Assembly (NCBI GenBank): GCA_028751875.1
Contig: CM054154.1
Span: 52,431,476-52,495,475, forward strand
Direction: 5' to 3'
DNA length: 64,000 bases
Source of the DNA: Rapana venosa
Lineage: Eukaryota > Mollusca > Gastropoda > Neogastropoda > Muricidae
The notes beneath the pieces are model-generated. The model saw only the letters and a list, made by a program, of their open reading frames with translations. It was not told the origin of the DNA and ran no database searches. Positions 31,700 to 43,830 of the stretch are shown piece by piece; within the stretch, counting starts at the first letter, position 1; each line of letters opens with the position of its first letter. Made by a program: the position numbers and the translations under genes.

Positions 31700-33590
31700 G
31701 GCTTGTGTGTGTTTAGCCTTCCCTTTTTTTTTTCAGCCTAAAGGTGAGTGCGCATTTTGTTCACTATGTCAAAGCCCGGCAAATTAAATTTTTCATCGAA
31801 AAACTCCAAAAATTTCCCCGGATTCTGTTCTCCCCTCTCTTAAAACCTTAAAAAACCATTCAAAGGGTACCGAAACTCGATTGGGAAAAAGAAACTTTTT
31901 GTGTACAAGCCCAAAACCATCTCGGTGATATTTAGTGATTTTTTAGGGGATGTGCTGTGTTTTTTTAGGATTGGCGGTAATATTTATTGATATTTAGTGA
32001 TTTGCGGTGATTTTTAAGCGATGGCGGTGATATTTAGCGTTTATGGGGTAATTACCAACCCGGTAGCCCCCCAGTTATTCCTTTCCTTGGCGAATACAGG
32101 GGTTCACGATCCGAAAAACTTTCCCTTTTCATTCACACCAACTTTATCCTTCGGGTTTAATCCTGCAGTTTTTTCCCTAAATTTCCGTGGCAAACAAGCT
32201 TTGGCGAGTCGGGGAAAGGGGTGTTTCATACCCTTTCCCCATGGCTTGCCCCTCGCCGGACCCGGGATATTGGTGATGAAGGGAGCATCGTTAGTTTTCC
32301 ACCCAATGAGAAAAAAAAGGAACAGAAAAGATGTGTAGTCTGGGGTTTCCAGGGAAAAAAAACAGGGGGGCCGGGGAAGATCGGGTGGTCGTTGGTGTCA
32401 AACCGGGTCACTCCCAAAGTTTTTAAAGGGGCAGCACAAGTCACAGGGAAAATCTCCAATGTTGAAAGTCTTGCCCAAATCCCAAACTGTTGTGCCTCCA
32501 ATAGGCCCAAAAACAAGAAAAGCTTTTTTAATGTCTATCTTTGTTCTTCTGTGACCCAAAATGATAGAAGGGGCCCCTTTCCCCCTTTGATTTGGGCTAA
32601 CCACTGTACAAAAGGGTGACTTTTCACCTGGTCCCCAACTGTCGGGACATGGTCCGCAAAATTGGCCCGGTTTCCCGTAGCCGACTGTTCCCTTTTTTTT
32701 ACCCGGCATCTGGCCCCTTTTTTTTCACCCGGGGTGGGGCCCTTTGGAGCAATGAATACATCATCACTGTTTTAAAATCAGGGTTCGTATACACTTGACG
32801 GGGGGATTGGGCCCCTTTCCTGTTCCTTCCCTCCCATCCCCTTGCAAACGGGGGGGCACCCCAATATTAAAACCTTCGGTAGTAACCCTTTTTATTTCCA
32901 TGGGGAAACTAGGGGCCCCCAAATTTTCCCCATTTCTTCTACTGCTGTCATGTCAATGTCAGTTCCATCGGGCTTTTCTTCCAAGAAAAACCTCCCCTTG
33001 TAGTCTTCGGGAAAAGTGTGAACAGCATTTTGCCGTGGGCTCCCATGATGAGCCCCAGGTGGGCTGCTGCTTTTAGGACCTTTAAACTTGTTGCTTTTGC
33101 CCTCCCCATCTGTTTTCTGAGGTCCATACTGTCCCCGTCTATGTTTTAGGGTTTAGTCAGTGTTGAAATTTGCCACGCACACGTACGATTTGGTTTGTGG
33201 CAATAAACCTTCCAGGCACCACAATTTATCACAAAAGCAAATTGATTTTTCCCTTTTCGTTTTGGGGTTCCATATTGGGCCCGTATTGTCGAAAACAGAA
33301 ATTTTTTTTATTCTGCTTAGTCCAGTTTTGGTTTTTCCCCTGCGACTTGTTTTTTTTTCTCAATGAATGACAGACAAAAAAATCTTGGGCATGCTTTAGG
33401 AACCTCCCAGGGGAAGGGGGGTTTTATACCCTTACTGGGCCCTTTGGGCAGTCCAGTGGGCCATGGGTAATATGATCGGGGTGACTATCACTACCAACTG
33501 GGGGAAAGGGGCAGGGGGATCATCAGTAAAAAAACAGGAGAAAAGGGCCAAACAGCAGGTGGTGATGTTTGGTTTTATTCCCCCCAAATG
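31700..33590. other. Low-accuracy region without a firm gene
   Basis: Short homopolymers are over-represented (CCCCTTTCCCC-like wording), and all open frames are Pro/Gly/Phe/Lys-rich. Nothing can be named except the minisatellite block at 31930-32045. Confidence 0.5.
31930..32045 (-). repeat. Degraded block of the 20-bp minisatellite (orientation 2)
   Basis: Units of the GGCGGTGATATTTAGTGATT type are visible, followed by GGGGTAATTACCAACCCG. The latter resembles the GCGGTAATTATGCCACCCG edge of the block ending at 36606, so both blocks end alike. Confidence 0.6.
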
Positions 33591-33599
33591 GGCGACTCC

Positions 33600-33780
33600 C
33601 GGAAAGCCCCCACTGTCACTGGGAGGGTTGTGAATCTGACTGCTCACTGTCACTGGAGCTTGTGAATCTGATGCTCACCCGTTTAAATGGCACTTGTGAA
33701 ACTGACGGGTTACTGTCCTTTGGGAGCTTTTGTGAATCTGGGGCCGCGGGGGAGAGGTCTTCCCCCGGGAGCACTATGTG
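33600..33780 (-). repeat. Tandem repeat that would encode Ser/Asp/Gln-rich sequence
   Basis: Three to four imperfect units of about 40 bp contain CACTGTCACTGG and TTGTGAATCTGA. On the minus strand they translate to SSSDSEQSDSQ-like text. The repeat lies immediately downstream of the OTU-like exon and could be its continuation after a sequencing frameshift, since base accuracy falls at about 33780. Confidence 0.5.
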
Positions 33781-33792
33781 AGGGTTTTGAAT

Positions 33793-34623
33793 TTAGTCAG
33801 ATCCACAAAGCTCATCCTGGGTGGGGCAAAGGCAGTGCAGTACCACGAAGTGGCTTGGCGCAAACTCATCCTGGGTGTTCGGCATGTGTCCCATAGTCCA
33901 CATGATTTTGACAACTGGCGTTGCTGTTGAGGACACCTCTCGTCCGCAGACCTTACGTGACAGTGGTCTGGTTAGGTAGTGTTCGTTGAGAACTGGTGGG
34001 CAGTAGGACAGCAGCGCCTTCTGTAGTGCTGCACTGGCTGCATACAGATGCACAATCTCACTCCACCCCTGCTGCTTGCAGGCAGAGCGCAGAAGGTTGG
34101 GGTAGGGGTCGTTCACTAAAGTCGGCTCTCTGATGAGGTCAATGTAGTCTGGTGAGGCTGCATCGTAGTACGCTGGATACTCCGCGATCTCCAGTGCAGT
34201 CAGTAGTCTGATGTGCATGTGGTGGTTCTCGTGTCCAAAAAGTCCTCTCGAGATAGTCCTGTAGAGGCAGTTCCCATCACCAAAGACTGCAAGTGGGAGG
34301 TGGTCAGCAAGCATGATGGGGGAGAACTTCCTAAGGATCTCTGTTGACACCGCATCACGAACACCAGGAACTGCTGAGGTGGTGGTTCTTTGTGCAGGCA
34401 GCCCACTCTGTAAGTCTGCACTAGCAGGCGCTCACTACGGACAGCTGTCTGAAGAACAGATTCAGGCTGGGAGTCGGATGCAGCAAACAGCCTGTGTAGC
34501 GATGCAGTAATGTCATAAGATCCATTGGCAAAGGCGCAGTTTCTACAGAGGAAGTTGAGGGACTCCTCATCCTCAGTGGTGGTCCAGGTCGCCAGCAGAT
34601 CGAGATCCATAGGAACACAGCGC
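33793..34623 (-). CDS. OTU-like cysteine protease exon (possible cellular gene or transposon-borne)
   Basis: On the minus strand TGTTTTGCAG at 34624-34633 forms a good 3' splice site, so the exon starts at 34623. Its first part (34200-34623) reads CVPMDLDLLATWTTTEDEES and FLCRNCAFANGSYDITASLH, with a CxxC pair reminiscent of the end of a PHD-type finger. After a one-base frame change at about 34405 the second part (33793-34350, 185 aa) reads LAVFGDGNCLYRTISRGLFG, the OTU signature with Asp25 and Cys28. It ends with EFAPSHFVVLHCLC, where His167 would be the catalytic His. The role would be deubiquitinase-like peptide cleavage. Similar domains occur in vertnin-like proteins and in some animal DNA transposons, so the host is uncertain. 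Stop at 33793-33795. The frameshift may be an error or a real break. Confidence 0.6.
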
Positions 34624-34784
34624 CTGCAAAACACCAAAATGAACACATGCCATTAGTAGACAGTAGTACTATTTTCTAGTAGTATAGAATACATGTTTTG
34701 TTTCACACACAATTTCTCTTCCTCGTAAAGTACCCTGTTTATAAAACTGGGGTACAAAAAAGAGGCCCAGGCCCCGAGGGGGTA

Positions 34785-35040
34785 GGGTGGTTCGGTCGAC
34801 AATCTTAGGCCCCCCCGGGGTTCGGCCAGGCCGCGACGGGGCGTGTGTCTTGGGAAAGAAACTTTACTCTTGCTTTCCCACTCACCAGGTTAAAAGGGGT
34901 ACCTGACGAAATTTTGGAGAAGGTTAAAGTCAGCCGTAGGAGAATAGATGGGTTCCGCCTACTATACTGCCCCTTGACACGGTGAATTATTAATTCCCCG
35001 CCTCTACGGCTGTAAAAGCTATGGGCCCAGACTGAATGCG
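34785..35040 (+). mobile_element. SINE-like repeat (possibly tRNA-derived)
   Basis: GGTTCGGCCAGGCCGCGACG resembles a B-box followed by TCTTGGGAAAG(A)AACTTTACT, CACTCACCAGGTTAAAAGGG, GTACCTGAC and TACGGCTGTAAAAGCTATGG. This ordered set is familiar from widespread invertebrate SINEs (CTTGGGAAAGGCACTTTAC / CCAGGTGTAAATGGGTACC). A (CA)n array follows at about 35080. Assignment is from memory of the motif order. Confidence 0.5.
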
Positions 35041-35082
35041 GGGGAAAGAACTATAGTTTCTTCACAAGGAAATGCATGCACA

Positions 35083-35088
35083 AACACA

Positions 35089-35119
<31 letters not shown>

Positions 35120-35149
35120 CACCCCACACACACACACACACACACACAA
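35083..35149. repeat. (CA)n microsatellite
   Basis: CA array with short CC interruptions. Confidence 0.95.
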
Positions 35150-35304
35150 ACCTCTTAATCTTGAGTCTGTCTGAACAGTGACACAACGGCCCTGTGACAC
35201 ATAGAGCGCACCCCAAATATACAAATGGGAATCAAACTAACAGCACAAACAATTTTATTATTAAGTATATAGAAATGCATCATCATACAAATGATGCATA
35301 CCAC

Positions 35305-35892
35305 GAGCGAAGCGAGAGAAAGCAGAAAGACCGTTAAAGTACAGTTTTTAACGTTCTAACGGTCAAAATAATGCATTATGTTTATAAAAAGTAGATAATT
35401 GCAATCAGCATGTCAAATAGCACAAATAAAAATTTAAAAAAATAAAAATAGCACCTAATTACCAAATTTGGTTGAAATTGCCGTAAAAATGCAAAATAAC
35501 GGTTTTTAACCGAAAATTGACAGGCCAGTAAAAAAACAAAACCTGCACAAAGCATCTACCCACCAAATTTGATTAAAATTGAACAAATACTTTGGCCAGG
35601 AGAGGAGTTATTCATTTTAACTTCTTTGGAATGACTAATCCCTAACGGTTCTAACGGTTTTTATTTTAAGTAAAACTGCACGTGAATTATCTTAAAACCA
35701 CCCCTGAGGCAGTTCCAATACTCACACAAAATTTCATGAAAATGGATCCAGTAGTTTCTGAGAAAAACGGAAACACACACACACACACACACACACACCA
35801 CACACACACACACCCCACACACACACACACACACACATTTTGTGAAACGTTCACGGATATAGAAATTTGGGGTTTTAAAAACTCGCTTCGCT
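35305..35892. repeat. Repeat bounded by inverted GAGCGAAGCGAG motifs
   Basis: GAGCGAAGCGAG at 35305-35316 and its inverse CTCGCTTCGCT at 35882-35892 bound a 590-bp stretch. Inside are three loose units of the form AAATTTGxTxAAAAT (about 35462, 35570 and 35731), two AACGGTxxxAACGG tracts and a (CA)n array at 35773-35837. This is likely a non-autonomous repeat with short inverted ends. Confidence 0.45.
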
Positions 35893-36478
35893 GGGATCAC
35901 GCGCTGTTTTACACTTCATCTGGCATACAGCTGTCAGAATACCCTTTCTTGGAAATCAACTTTCAGTTTGCTGAAGTCGTTTATAGGAAATTGGAAAAAG
36001 AAAGTTGTGTTCTGAAACTGGCTTTCTTATATTCTTGTCATTATTTGTGATACGAATAAGGCGTGTCATAGTGTTATGAATTATTAAAAACAATTTGTAG
36101 TTTAAAATCAAAACAAGGGATCACTTGTGTTAGATCAAAATTCCCCAATAAAGGGTGTCAAGGGAGAAGAAAACTATACACGAAATAGCCGTCTAGTCAG
36201 ACACACCACCCTTCCCTGTGAATCCATTTGGCAACATGAACCTCGTGCTGTTGTTTCACAACGAGCCCCAAACCCACAAGGGTACGGGGGGCCCTGTTAG
36301 GAAACATCTCCCACAACATTTGTCACCCGGCCTTAGCCCAGCTGACTCTGGAGTTGCCCCCTGTTAATCTTATGCATAATGGAGTTTTGGTACAAACAAC
36401 AGGAACAAACAACCAATGTTCACTAGATCTATCAAAATTAGGGCATAAGATTGTCAAAAAACATACACCCCGGTATTT
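35893..36478. other. Unassigned DNA
   Basis: No gene, RNA or transposon motif is recognised. Confidence 0.5.
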
Positions 36479-36479
36479 A

Positions 36480-36606
36480 GTGATCTGCGGTGATATTTAG
36501 TGATATTTAGCGATGTGCGGTGATATTTAGTGATGTGCGGTGATATTTAGTGATGTGCGGTGATATTTAGCGATGTGCGGTGATATTTAGCGATATGCGG
36601 TAATTA
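36480..36606 (-). repeat. Minisatellite, 20-bp unit (orientation 2)
   Basis: Six units of GCGGTGATATTTAGTGATGT type, the reverse complement of the block at 29780-30022. The flank GCGGTAATTATGCC...GTTATAC resembles the reverse complement of the left block's outer edge (GTTATACGAGCATGGC). Confidence 0.9.
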
Positions 36607-36823
36607 TGCCACCCGAGTTATACTCTTTCATGAACACATGCCACCGAAAGGCATGTTTACACACACCACACACACGTTTTCTCCTTTTTACTTGCACACA
36701 CACGTGTGCTCGTGCAAAGGCTATATGTATATGCTTTTTTATGTACGCATACGTGTGTGAGGTAAAACAGCATATCAGCACTCTTGTCGCACACATAAAA
36801 CGCCAAGCCCCAATCATACCGTT

Positions 36824-36883
36824 CTATTTTCTCTCTCTCTCTCTCTCTCTACTCTCTCTCTCTCCTTTTTCTCTCTTCTTGTT

Positions 36884-36920
<37 letters not shown>

Positions 36921-37000
36921 GGTTTGTCTTCTGTCCTCTCTCTCCCCAAATCTATCTCTTCTTTTCTCACCTCTCTCTCTCTTTTTCTCTTTCTTTCTTT
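36824..37000. repeat. (CT)n microsatellite
   Basis: CT-rich array with TTTT interruptions. The Leu/Ser and Arg/Glu frames are repeat translations. Confidence 0.95.
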
Positions 37001-37049
37001 CACACACTCCCCCACACACACCAACACAAATTACACACACTCGAATGCT

Positions 37050-37686
37050 GGCGTGGCATTTAAATACAACACAAACACACCAGATGGTGGGCTTGCCCTT
37101 GAATAAATTTAATTTCCCTTTCAACCCCTTTGGGGTATGGAAGGATTACAAAGAATGACGGAGAATATAACCTACACGGGAAAAATACCCCAAATAATAG
37201 ATACTAACATATAATGAAAGCAAGAGTTCAAAACGCATAATGATAAAGCAAACGGGGAATTAAAACTCATAATTTTTAAGTTACAAAAGTTCCTTTAAAA
37301 GACATAATCTACACAATAAAAGCAACTGAAAATTTCAAGAATAAACCCGAAACTTATAAAATTTTGAGAAGCGACAGAAACTTTTTCGAGGTTTCCATTT
37401 CAAATTTGCCACAAAATTTAATGGACAGGGGGGGGGTTGCTATAAAATGTCGGGGAATAAATTTGTGTAAAATGTCGGGGGAATAAAACTTGTGTAAAGT
37501 TTGAATGTTTGTCAACCAAGACTTCCAAACAAAAAGGGGATGAATTAGACCCAGAGTTAAATTTTAAAAAAGACGTCAAATGTCAAGAGGCTGCCAGAAC
37601 AAGTTCGGGCTCCAAAACAAACTAAAAGACAAGGAGATTAGTCTCCTCCATGGGTCTGTAGCAAAAAGAGTTTAAAGATAAGAACT

Positions 37687-37717
<31 letters not shown>

Positions 37718-38355
37718 CTTGGCTTCATGCTTCCTTTAAACAATAAAAAAAAATATGTACAATTTTCATCATGGGTTCTTATTGAGAAATCCGATGCTGT
37801 TGTGATTCATGTGGGATCAATGTTAAGAAAAAAGGCCCGAAGTTTGCAGTAAATGTTTATTTAAATTGGTAAAAGAAACTGAATAGCATCCTATTAAAAA
37901 TAAAATTAGCAAAATTTCTCGTTTAAAACCAGTGGATTGAAGGGTGATGACTTCAATGCTTTTGTCACTGGGCTGATTCTGTTGGCGTTGACAATTGTCT
38001 TTTGTTAGTATGCAGTTGGATAGGACACTCAGGCGGGCCTAACCTAAACCGGGGGCAGCGGGTTTGGGAGGGGGGAACCTCGGCAGGATGTAAAGGACGG
38101 GTTTGGGGACACCAAAGAAGCCCGCGTGGGCCTCCCGCCACCTGGACCTACCCTATGTGCCCCAACATCACACTAGCGAGCAGGCTACATGGAACCATGG
38201 GAGTAGATTAATCTATTGAAGATTGGTTGTATTAACTTTAAAAGTTGTAAAAAAGAAAAGATAAGAGGGAAGGTACTAGAATAACTACATAAAAAGTACT
38301 CTTTGCGAACTTGTAATAGTGTATGCTTTAATTGGCTATCTACTGATGGCATGTC
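37050..38355. other. Unassigned DNA with a 31-bp poly-G run
   Basis: A G homopolymer occupies about 37687-37717. The remaining sequence is A-rich on the left and GC-richer near 38030-38180. No gene is recognised. Confidence 0.5.
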
Positions 38356-38359
38356 ACTT

Positions 38360-40950
38360 GTTTTCACTGTTCACTGGGGCCGAACCGCCAGGGTCGTAGG
38401 GGCGCTGCTGGTGGCGAACGGTGGACCAGCTGGCTCCCCTTAGGGGTCCGGGGGGGGTTTCCTGGGTGACACTGAAGTCCCCCTGTCCAATCACATAGTC
38501 GTCGCCCATTTCCTCGTCTGCCCCGTTTTCTTCCCTGGACTGTTCCTTTCAAGGTGGTTTTTTGCAAGTCCCTTTTGAGCGTGTTCGTGCCATTTCCTCG
38601 AGTTTCCTCTTTTTCGCCTTTTGGTCAGTGTCTTCATAGCCCCAACGTTGAGGATCATTCTTGGACTTCATTGTTGGTGACGTGGTCCTTGTTGAGATGC
38701 CAAGGGCTTCTGAGGCATCTAATTTCACTGCCGGCCTCCTTGTAGGCTGCGTCAGTGGCCCTGCCCCACATGGGAAAGCAGATGTTGAGGTGACTAGCGC
38801 GTTTAGTAACTTTACCTTGGTTCCGAGAGGGATGTTTCTGTCCCCAAAATGGTTCTTTAGTCTTTGTGCATGCGTTGGGTTTTGCGCCTTGTAGGAATTT
38901 CGTCTTCGTCCCTCCTACTTTTTGATGGCTTCAAAGGGACTTGGAAAAAATGTTCAACCTTGGGCTCCAGTTCTTTTTCCCTGAGGTGTCTTGGTGGGTA
39001 TTGGTGGGCAGTTTGACATGAGCTTGGTTTTCTCGGCGTGAAATTTCCATCCGTATTGAGGTATTTCGTCCATTCCCCCACTAGTTGGCCGTTCCCCTTT
39101 ATTTCCTGCCAGACCGTCAATGTCTCGGCAAACCTGGGTTGGTGATGTTCGTCCTCAAGCTGATTGCCTGTGTGGCTTCCAGGGTCGTCATAGATGCGTT
39201 CGAGGAAAATGTTAATAGTTCGGCCGACGCGACATCCTGTTTGGACCAAAGGAGGACGGAACCATTCCCTACCGTTTTCCCTTATCGATACTCACGGTGG
39301 CCTTTGGTAAAAGTTTCCTTTTGGGGGACAGCTTCTGGGCCCAGTTAATTTTTTTAGGGGGGGCCCCCCAGGCTATCCCTACTTATCGAAGGCCTTCTTA
39401 AAAAAAATGAAGCGTAAAATGTCTTGTTGAGTTGGGTGTATTTTTTAACAGAACCCTCAGGGTTGAATATCATTCTGTGGAGCTTTTATTTGGGGGGAAA
39501 ACGCCCGGTCTTTTGGCTTCTCTTTGCCCGTGGTTTTTTTTTTTTTTTTTTTTTTTTTTATTTATTTCCCCTTTTTTTTTTTTTTCACCCTGTTCGGGAT
39601 CACTTCAAATTTATGGCTTACATGGGGCTGATTGTCCTGTATTTTTGGGACGGGGGTTTTTCCCTTTCTTGGGGGAAGTGATGTGAGTGTTTTGGGTCAT
39701 GGTGTAGGCCACTCTCCGTCTGCCAGACTTTGCAAAATTTTTAAAGGGAGTCTGCCTGTTTCCCCCCCGTGTTGGATCACTCGCGGGGATTTTGTCGTTT
39801 TCCTGCTGTTTTTCCTTTCTTCACGATAAAATTGGGCCTTCTACTTCCTCGCTTTTAAAATTTGGGGAAGTTGTCTTTTTCGATGAGGTTGCTTGCAAGT
39901 ACGCTGGGGTCCCCTGCGCGAGATTGTAGATTTTGGAAAACAGTATTCCGCCCATTTGCCAACGATTCCTTTTTTCTGTTACAACCCTTTTTTTTCCTGG
40001 TGTACTGATCTTCCCTTTTTTTCTTTTTGGGTGAGCTCTTTCACTTTGTTTCTCTTCTGCTATTATTCTTCGTCGGGCCTCTTCGTTTCTGTACTTGTTT
40101 CTCTTCCATTCCCTTGGTTTCCTCAGTCTCTCGATCTTGTTTATTTCTGTACAAAACTACCCTGTAGTGTTCTTGCTCTTTTCGGCTCGTTTTTGTCACC
40201 TATTCAAATTTCACTGGACCGGGTTTGTTTTTGGGCGTTTTTTTCCAAAAAAGTAGCTTGCTTTTCCAGTCATCACTTTTTTAAAATGGGGTCACGTTTC
40301 GGCTTTTCTTAAGTGCCAGCTGGGCGAATTTCCCCTATTGTGTTGGAAGGACTCGGCGATGGTGGGTCCTTCTTTTTGCCCAGGTTGAACTTGATTGGGT
40401 TCTTTTTTTATCGGTTTTTCTTAAATGGGACTCTAAAGTTCAGGAGCACGAGGTCTATCGCTGCCATATTGTCCCGGGGAAATGCCCTGTTTTGGGCTTT
40501 TTGATGCCAGACAAAAACCCGGGTTTCTGACCGGATGTAGTAAATTGGTTTGTGGATCCCATTGGGGTGCCAGTCCGGGCCGGGAGCCTTGTGTTTCCAA
40601 GGGTTTTTTGGGCGAGCCGGTCGTTTGTGTGGAAAATTCCCGTATGGAGCCTCGCTATTGGGAATCGCATTACGGGAGGGACCGCAGAATTTGCCCAGCC
40701 CTTCAGTGGTCCCCCCCACTTGGCTTTCCCAGTCTCCCTGATGATCAAGATGTCTTTTTTGTTCATCTTACGATGATGCCCTGTATTGGGTTGTAAAATT
40801 TCCTCTACACTTCATCCGGACCCGTTGTTGGTGCTGGCTTAAACATGGATGTTGAATGGGGTCCCCGAGGGGGATGGCCAAAAACCCGGCTGTTTTTTGG
40901 GGTAGTTCCTATTCCCCGAGTTCGATGTTCTTGTTTTTTTTTTATTTTTT
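38360..40950 (-). pseudogene. RTE-type LINE ORF2, low-accuracy sequence
   Basis: The minus strand contains, in order: an endonuclease-like segment (about 40410-40720; FPHKRPARPKNPW and IDLVLLNFRVPFKK), an RT segment (about 38860-39290) with REWFRPP and NIFLERIYDD, and a C-terminal segment matching the KxxxGTVQGxRxxGRxRKxW region of RTE elements (about 38460-38560). It is the same gene order as the better RTE at 53750-56936 but a different, diverged copy. Homopolymer errors scatter the frames, and the catalytic FADD box cannot be read reliably. Confidence 0.6.
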
Positions 40951-41159
40951 TCATTGCATTTTGGTAAATCAGGTCAACTGATTTGGGAGTTGTTTCCTTT
41001 ATTTTTTATTTGTTAATTTACTTGTTTGCGCTTTTAAATGTGTTTCGTTTTCTTTTTTCCATTTTAAGTTTTTGGGGGGGGGGGGGGGGCCCAAATTACA
41101 TTATTTCTTTTTTTTTCCTACCCCTGTTCGGAATTTAAAAAAAGAAAAAAAGGTTTTTT

Positions 41160-41800
41160 GCTTTTTGCTATTTGTGGGTTTGTTATTTTCTTGCTTTTTG
41201 TTTTTGTTTTGTTTTTTTTTGAAGGACATTAAGCTTTCGAATTGAAAGGGAATTGTAGATCCTTTGAAAATCTACATTTTCTTATTAAATCTTTCACAAA
41301 AAAATACATCTGTTGCTTTTACATCATTGAAAGAAAAAAAATTTAAAATTCCCCAAATATCAGGGTTTTTTATTTTCCACCCGTTTTCTCGAAAGGGAAA
41401 AAGGAAAAATAGAAAATATTTAATACTCGAAACTTAATTTAAAATATTCCCCACCCTTTTCAAAAGCAAGGAAAATCAAGGGTGCGCAGCAAAAATTAAA
41501 TTTGAAAATCACTTACATAAAGTGATTTTCTGTCTACCTGACAAGGTCGATGAGAAAAAGGAATGGTACGTTCATTACAAAACCAAACTGAAAAAAAGGG
41601 TAGGGTTTGGTGACTTTAATGCCCCTCCCATTCTGGGAAGGGGATTGTCATCATCAGTGTGTCCCTTTGTTTCCGAAAAGGGCATGAAAACCCGCACTCA
41701 TTGTGGCGAGCATTTGGGTGTGCAATCCGATCTTGGTTTTACAATGTCTGTTCAGTCCTACTTAGTTGTTTGTCGCTATCAAGACTATTATGGTTATTGT
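41160..41800 (+). other. Low-accuracy second version of the sequence at 45430-46090
   Basis: The segment follows 45430-46090 base by base in outline: TTTCTTGC..., AATTGTAGAT, TCTTTCACAAAAA, AAAAGCAAGGAA, TTTTCTGTCTACCTG, GGTGACTTTAATGCC, GCAATCCGATCTTGG. Many single bases are changed into short homopolymers. It includes the I/Nimb-type endonuclease motif GDFNA (about 41610). It ends where the poly-C/poly-G tract begins to build up. Confidence 0.8.
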
Positions 41801-41969
41801 TTAAACTTTGCTTATACAGTAGTTAGTAAGTGATATCTAGAGACTTGTTTTATTAATAAAGTTTATGCATTTTTTGTGTATGTACCTTTAGCTATAACGC
41901 CTTGTTCCCAGATCTAACGTATCGCCCAATCTTAACGCTCCCGCCGTTGTTCGCGCCATGTATGCCCCT

Positions 41970-42461
41970 CCCTTACCCCCCCCCCCCCGCCCCCCCCCGC
42001 CCCCCCCACCCCCTATAATCTTAAATTAAATTTTTGTCTCCCCCATCGCCCCTGACATTTTTTTTTTTAATGTGTTAATCCAATTCCCAGTTGACTACTC
42101 TTTTTTTTTATTTCTTTTTTTTTTTATTTTTTTACCATTTTCATTTTTCGCAAATTTAGACTGTCAATTTTCTATTAGTGGACAGTCGCATTCTTATTAG
42201 ATATCCCCTCCACCCCGCTCTTTTGTGTTGTTGAACCCCGCCCCGCGCTGTTTTCCTTATATAAATATGAGACCCCCCTGTCCCTATATTAGTAGAGGAA
42301 TTCTTTGTGGATTTCTTTTCTTACCAACTACTCTTTTCTGTGTGTCTCGCAATCCCGGTGTTACCCCCCACTTGTATATTAAATGTGATTCGGGATACTT
42401 ATTGTATATCTCGCTAAGTTCTATTTTTTATTGATCGCGCCCGTCCCTCTTCCCCCCCCCG

Positions 42462-42498
<37 letters not shown>

Positions 42499-43105
42499 TG
42501 TGTTTATTTATCCCCCGCTCCCGACTCGCCTCTCACATCCGGGATATGTTTTAGTATTCTGTATCATTCACCTTTTCCCTCGCCGCCCCAGTAGTGGATT
42601 GTTTCTAGTTGAAGGATTGTATTTTTAATCTATTTTACCTTATGAATAGACTGTAGGGTACTTGTTCGTCCCGCGCGCTCCCTGACCATTTTTAAGATTT
42701 GCAGCTTCCCCACCGCGCGTATAGAAGACCGTTAGACGCGCCTAGCAGATTGTTGTTGGTCCCATGTCTGTGTGTGTGGTATGATACCGTGTTGAATGTT
42801 TATTTGGCTGATGATATTTCTTCTGTGTCATGTACGCGCGCGCCCCATTTGATAGAAGCAATTTCCTGGCTGCGTCGCCGCGTGCTCGCCTTCACGCACT
42901 TCTGCCATCCCCCCCCTCGCGCGCAGCGTGTGGATAAATGGGAATCGCGCTTAGTCGTGACCCCCTTGTGTTCTGCTTTATCGGAGGCGGATAGATGTTA
43001 TAGATTTCCCGCGGGTGGATATGGGGTGGATGTGGGGCGGGGGGGGGGGGGGGTGGGGGGGGGTCTGGGGGCGGGGGGGGGGGGGGGGGGTGGGTGGGGG
43101 GGGGG

Positions 43106-43154
<49 letters not shown>

Positions 43155-43601
43155 GGGGGGTAGGGGGGGGGGGTAGAGGGGGGGGGAGTCGTGGGGGGGG
43201 ATCGTGGGGGGGGGGGGAGGGGGGGGGGGGGGGTCATGGGGGTGGGGGCGGGGTGGGGGGGGTCCATCGTGGGGGGGGGGGGGTGGGGGTCGGGGGGGGG
43301 GGGTCCATAAGGGGTGGTAGGGGGGGGAGGGGGGGGTGGGGGGGGCGGGGGGGGGGGGGGGGGGGGGGAGGGACCATAAGGTGGGCGGGGGGGGGGCGGG
43401 GGGGGGCGGGGGGGGGGGGTGGCGGGGGGGGGGGGGCGGTGGCTGGGGGGGGCGGGGAGGGGGGCGGGGGGGTGGGGGGGGGGGTCCATTGGGAGCGGGT
43501 CCATGGGGGGGGGGGGGGGGGGGGGGGCGTGGGGTGGTGTGGGGGGGCGTGGGGGGGGGCGGGGGGGGGGGGGGGGGGGGGGGGTGGCGGGGGGGGGGGG
43601 G

Positions 43602-43636
<35 letters not shown>

Positions 43637-43795
43637 GGGGGGGGGGGGGGGGGGGGGGGGGTGGGGGTTGGCCGGGGGGGGGGGTCATAGGGGGTGGGGG
43701 GAAGGAGGAGGGGGGGGGGGGGGGGGGTGTCCAAAAATAGGAGGCGGGTCCATGGATGCGGTCCGGGGGGGCGGGGGGGGAGAGGGGGGGGGGGG

Positions 43796-43830
<35 letters not shown>

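Noticed and set aside
32226..32709. Overlapping minus-strand frames with CPDSWGPGEK as a C-type lectin
   Set aside because: Only the first few residues resemble a lectin start. The rest does not, and the sequence is homopolymer-corrupted.
41522..41833. 103-codon plus-strand frame as an independent gene
   Set aside because: It is a corrupted version of the LINE endonuclease sequence at 45840-46090.
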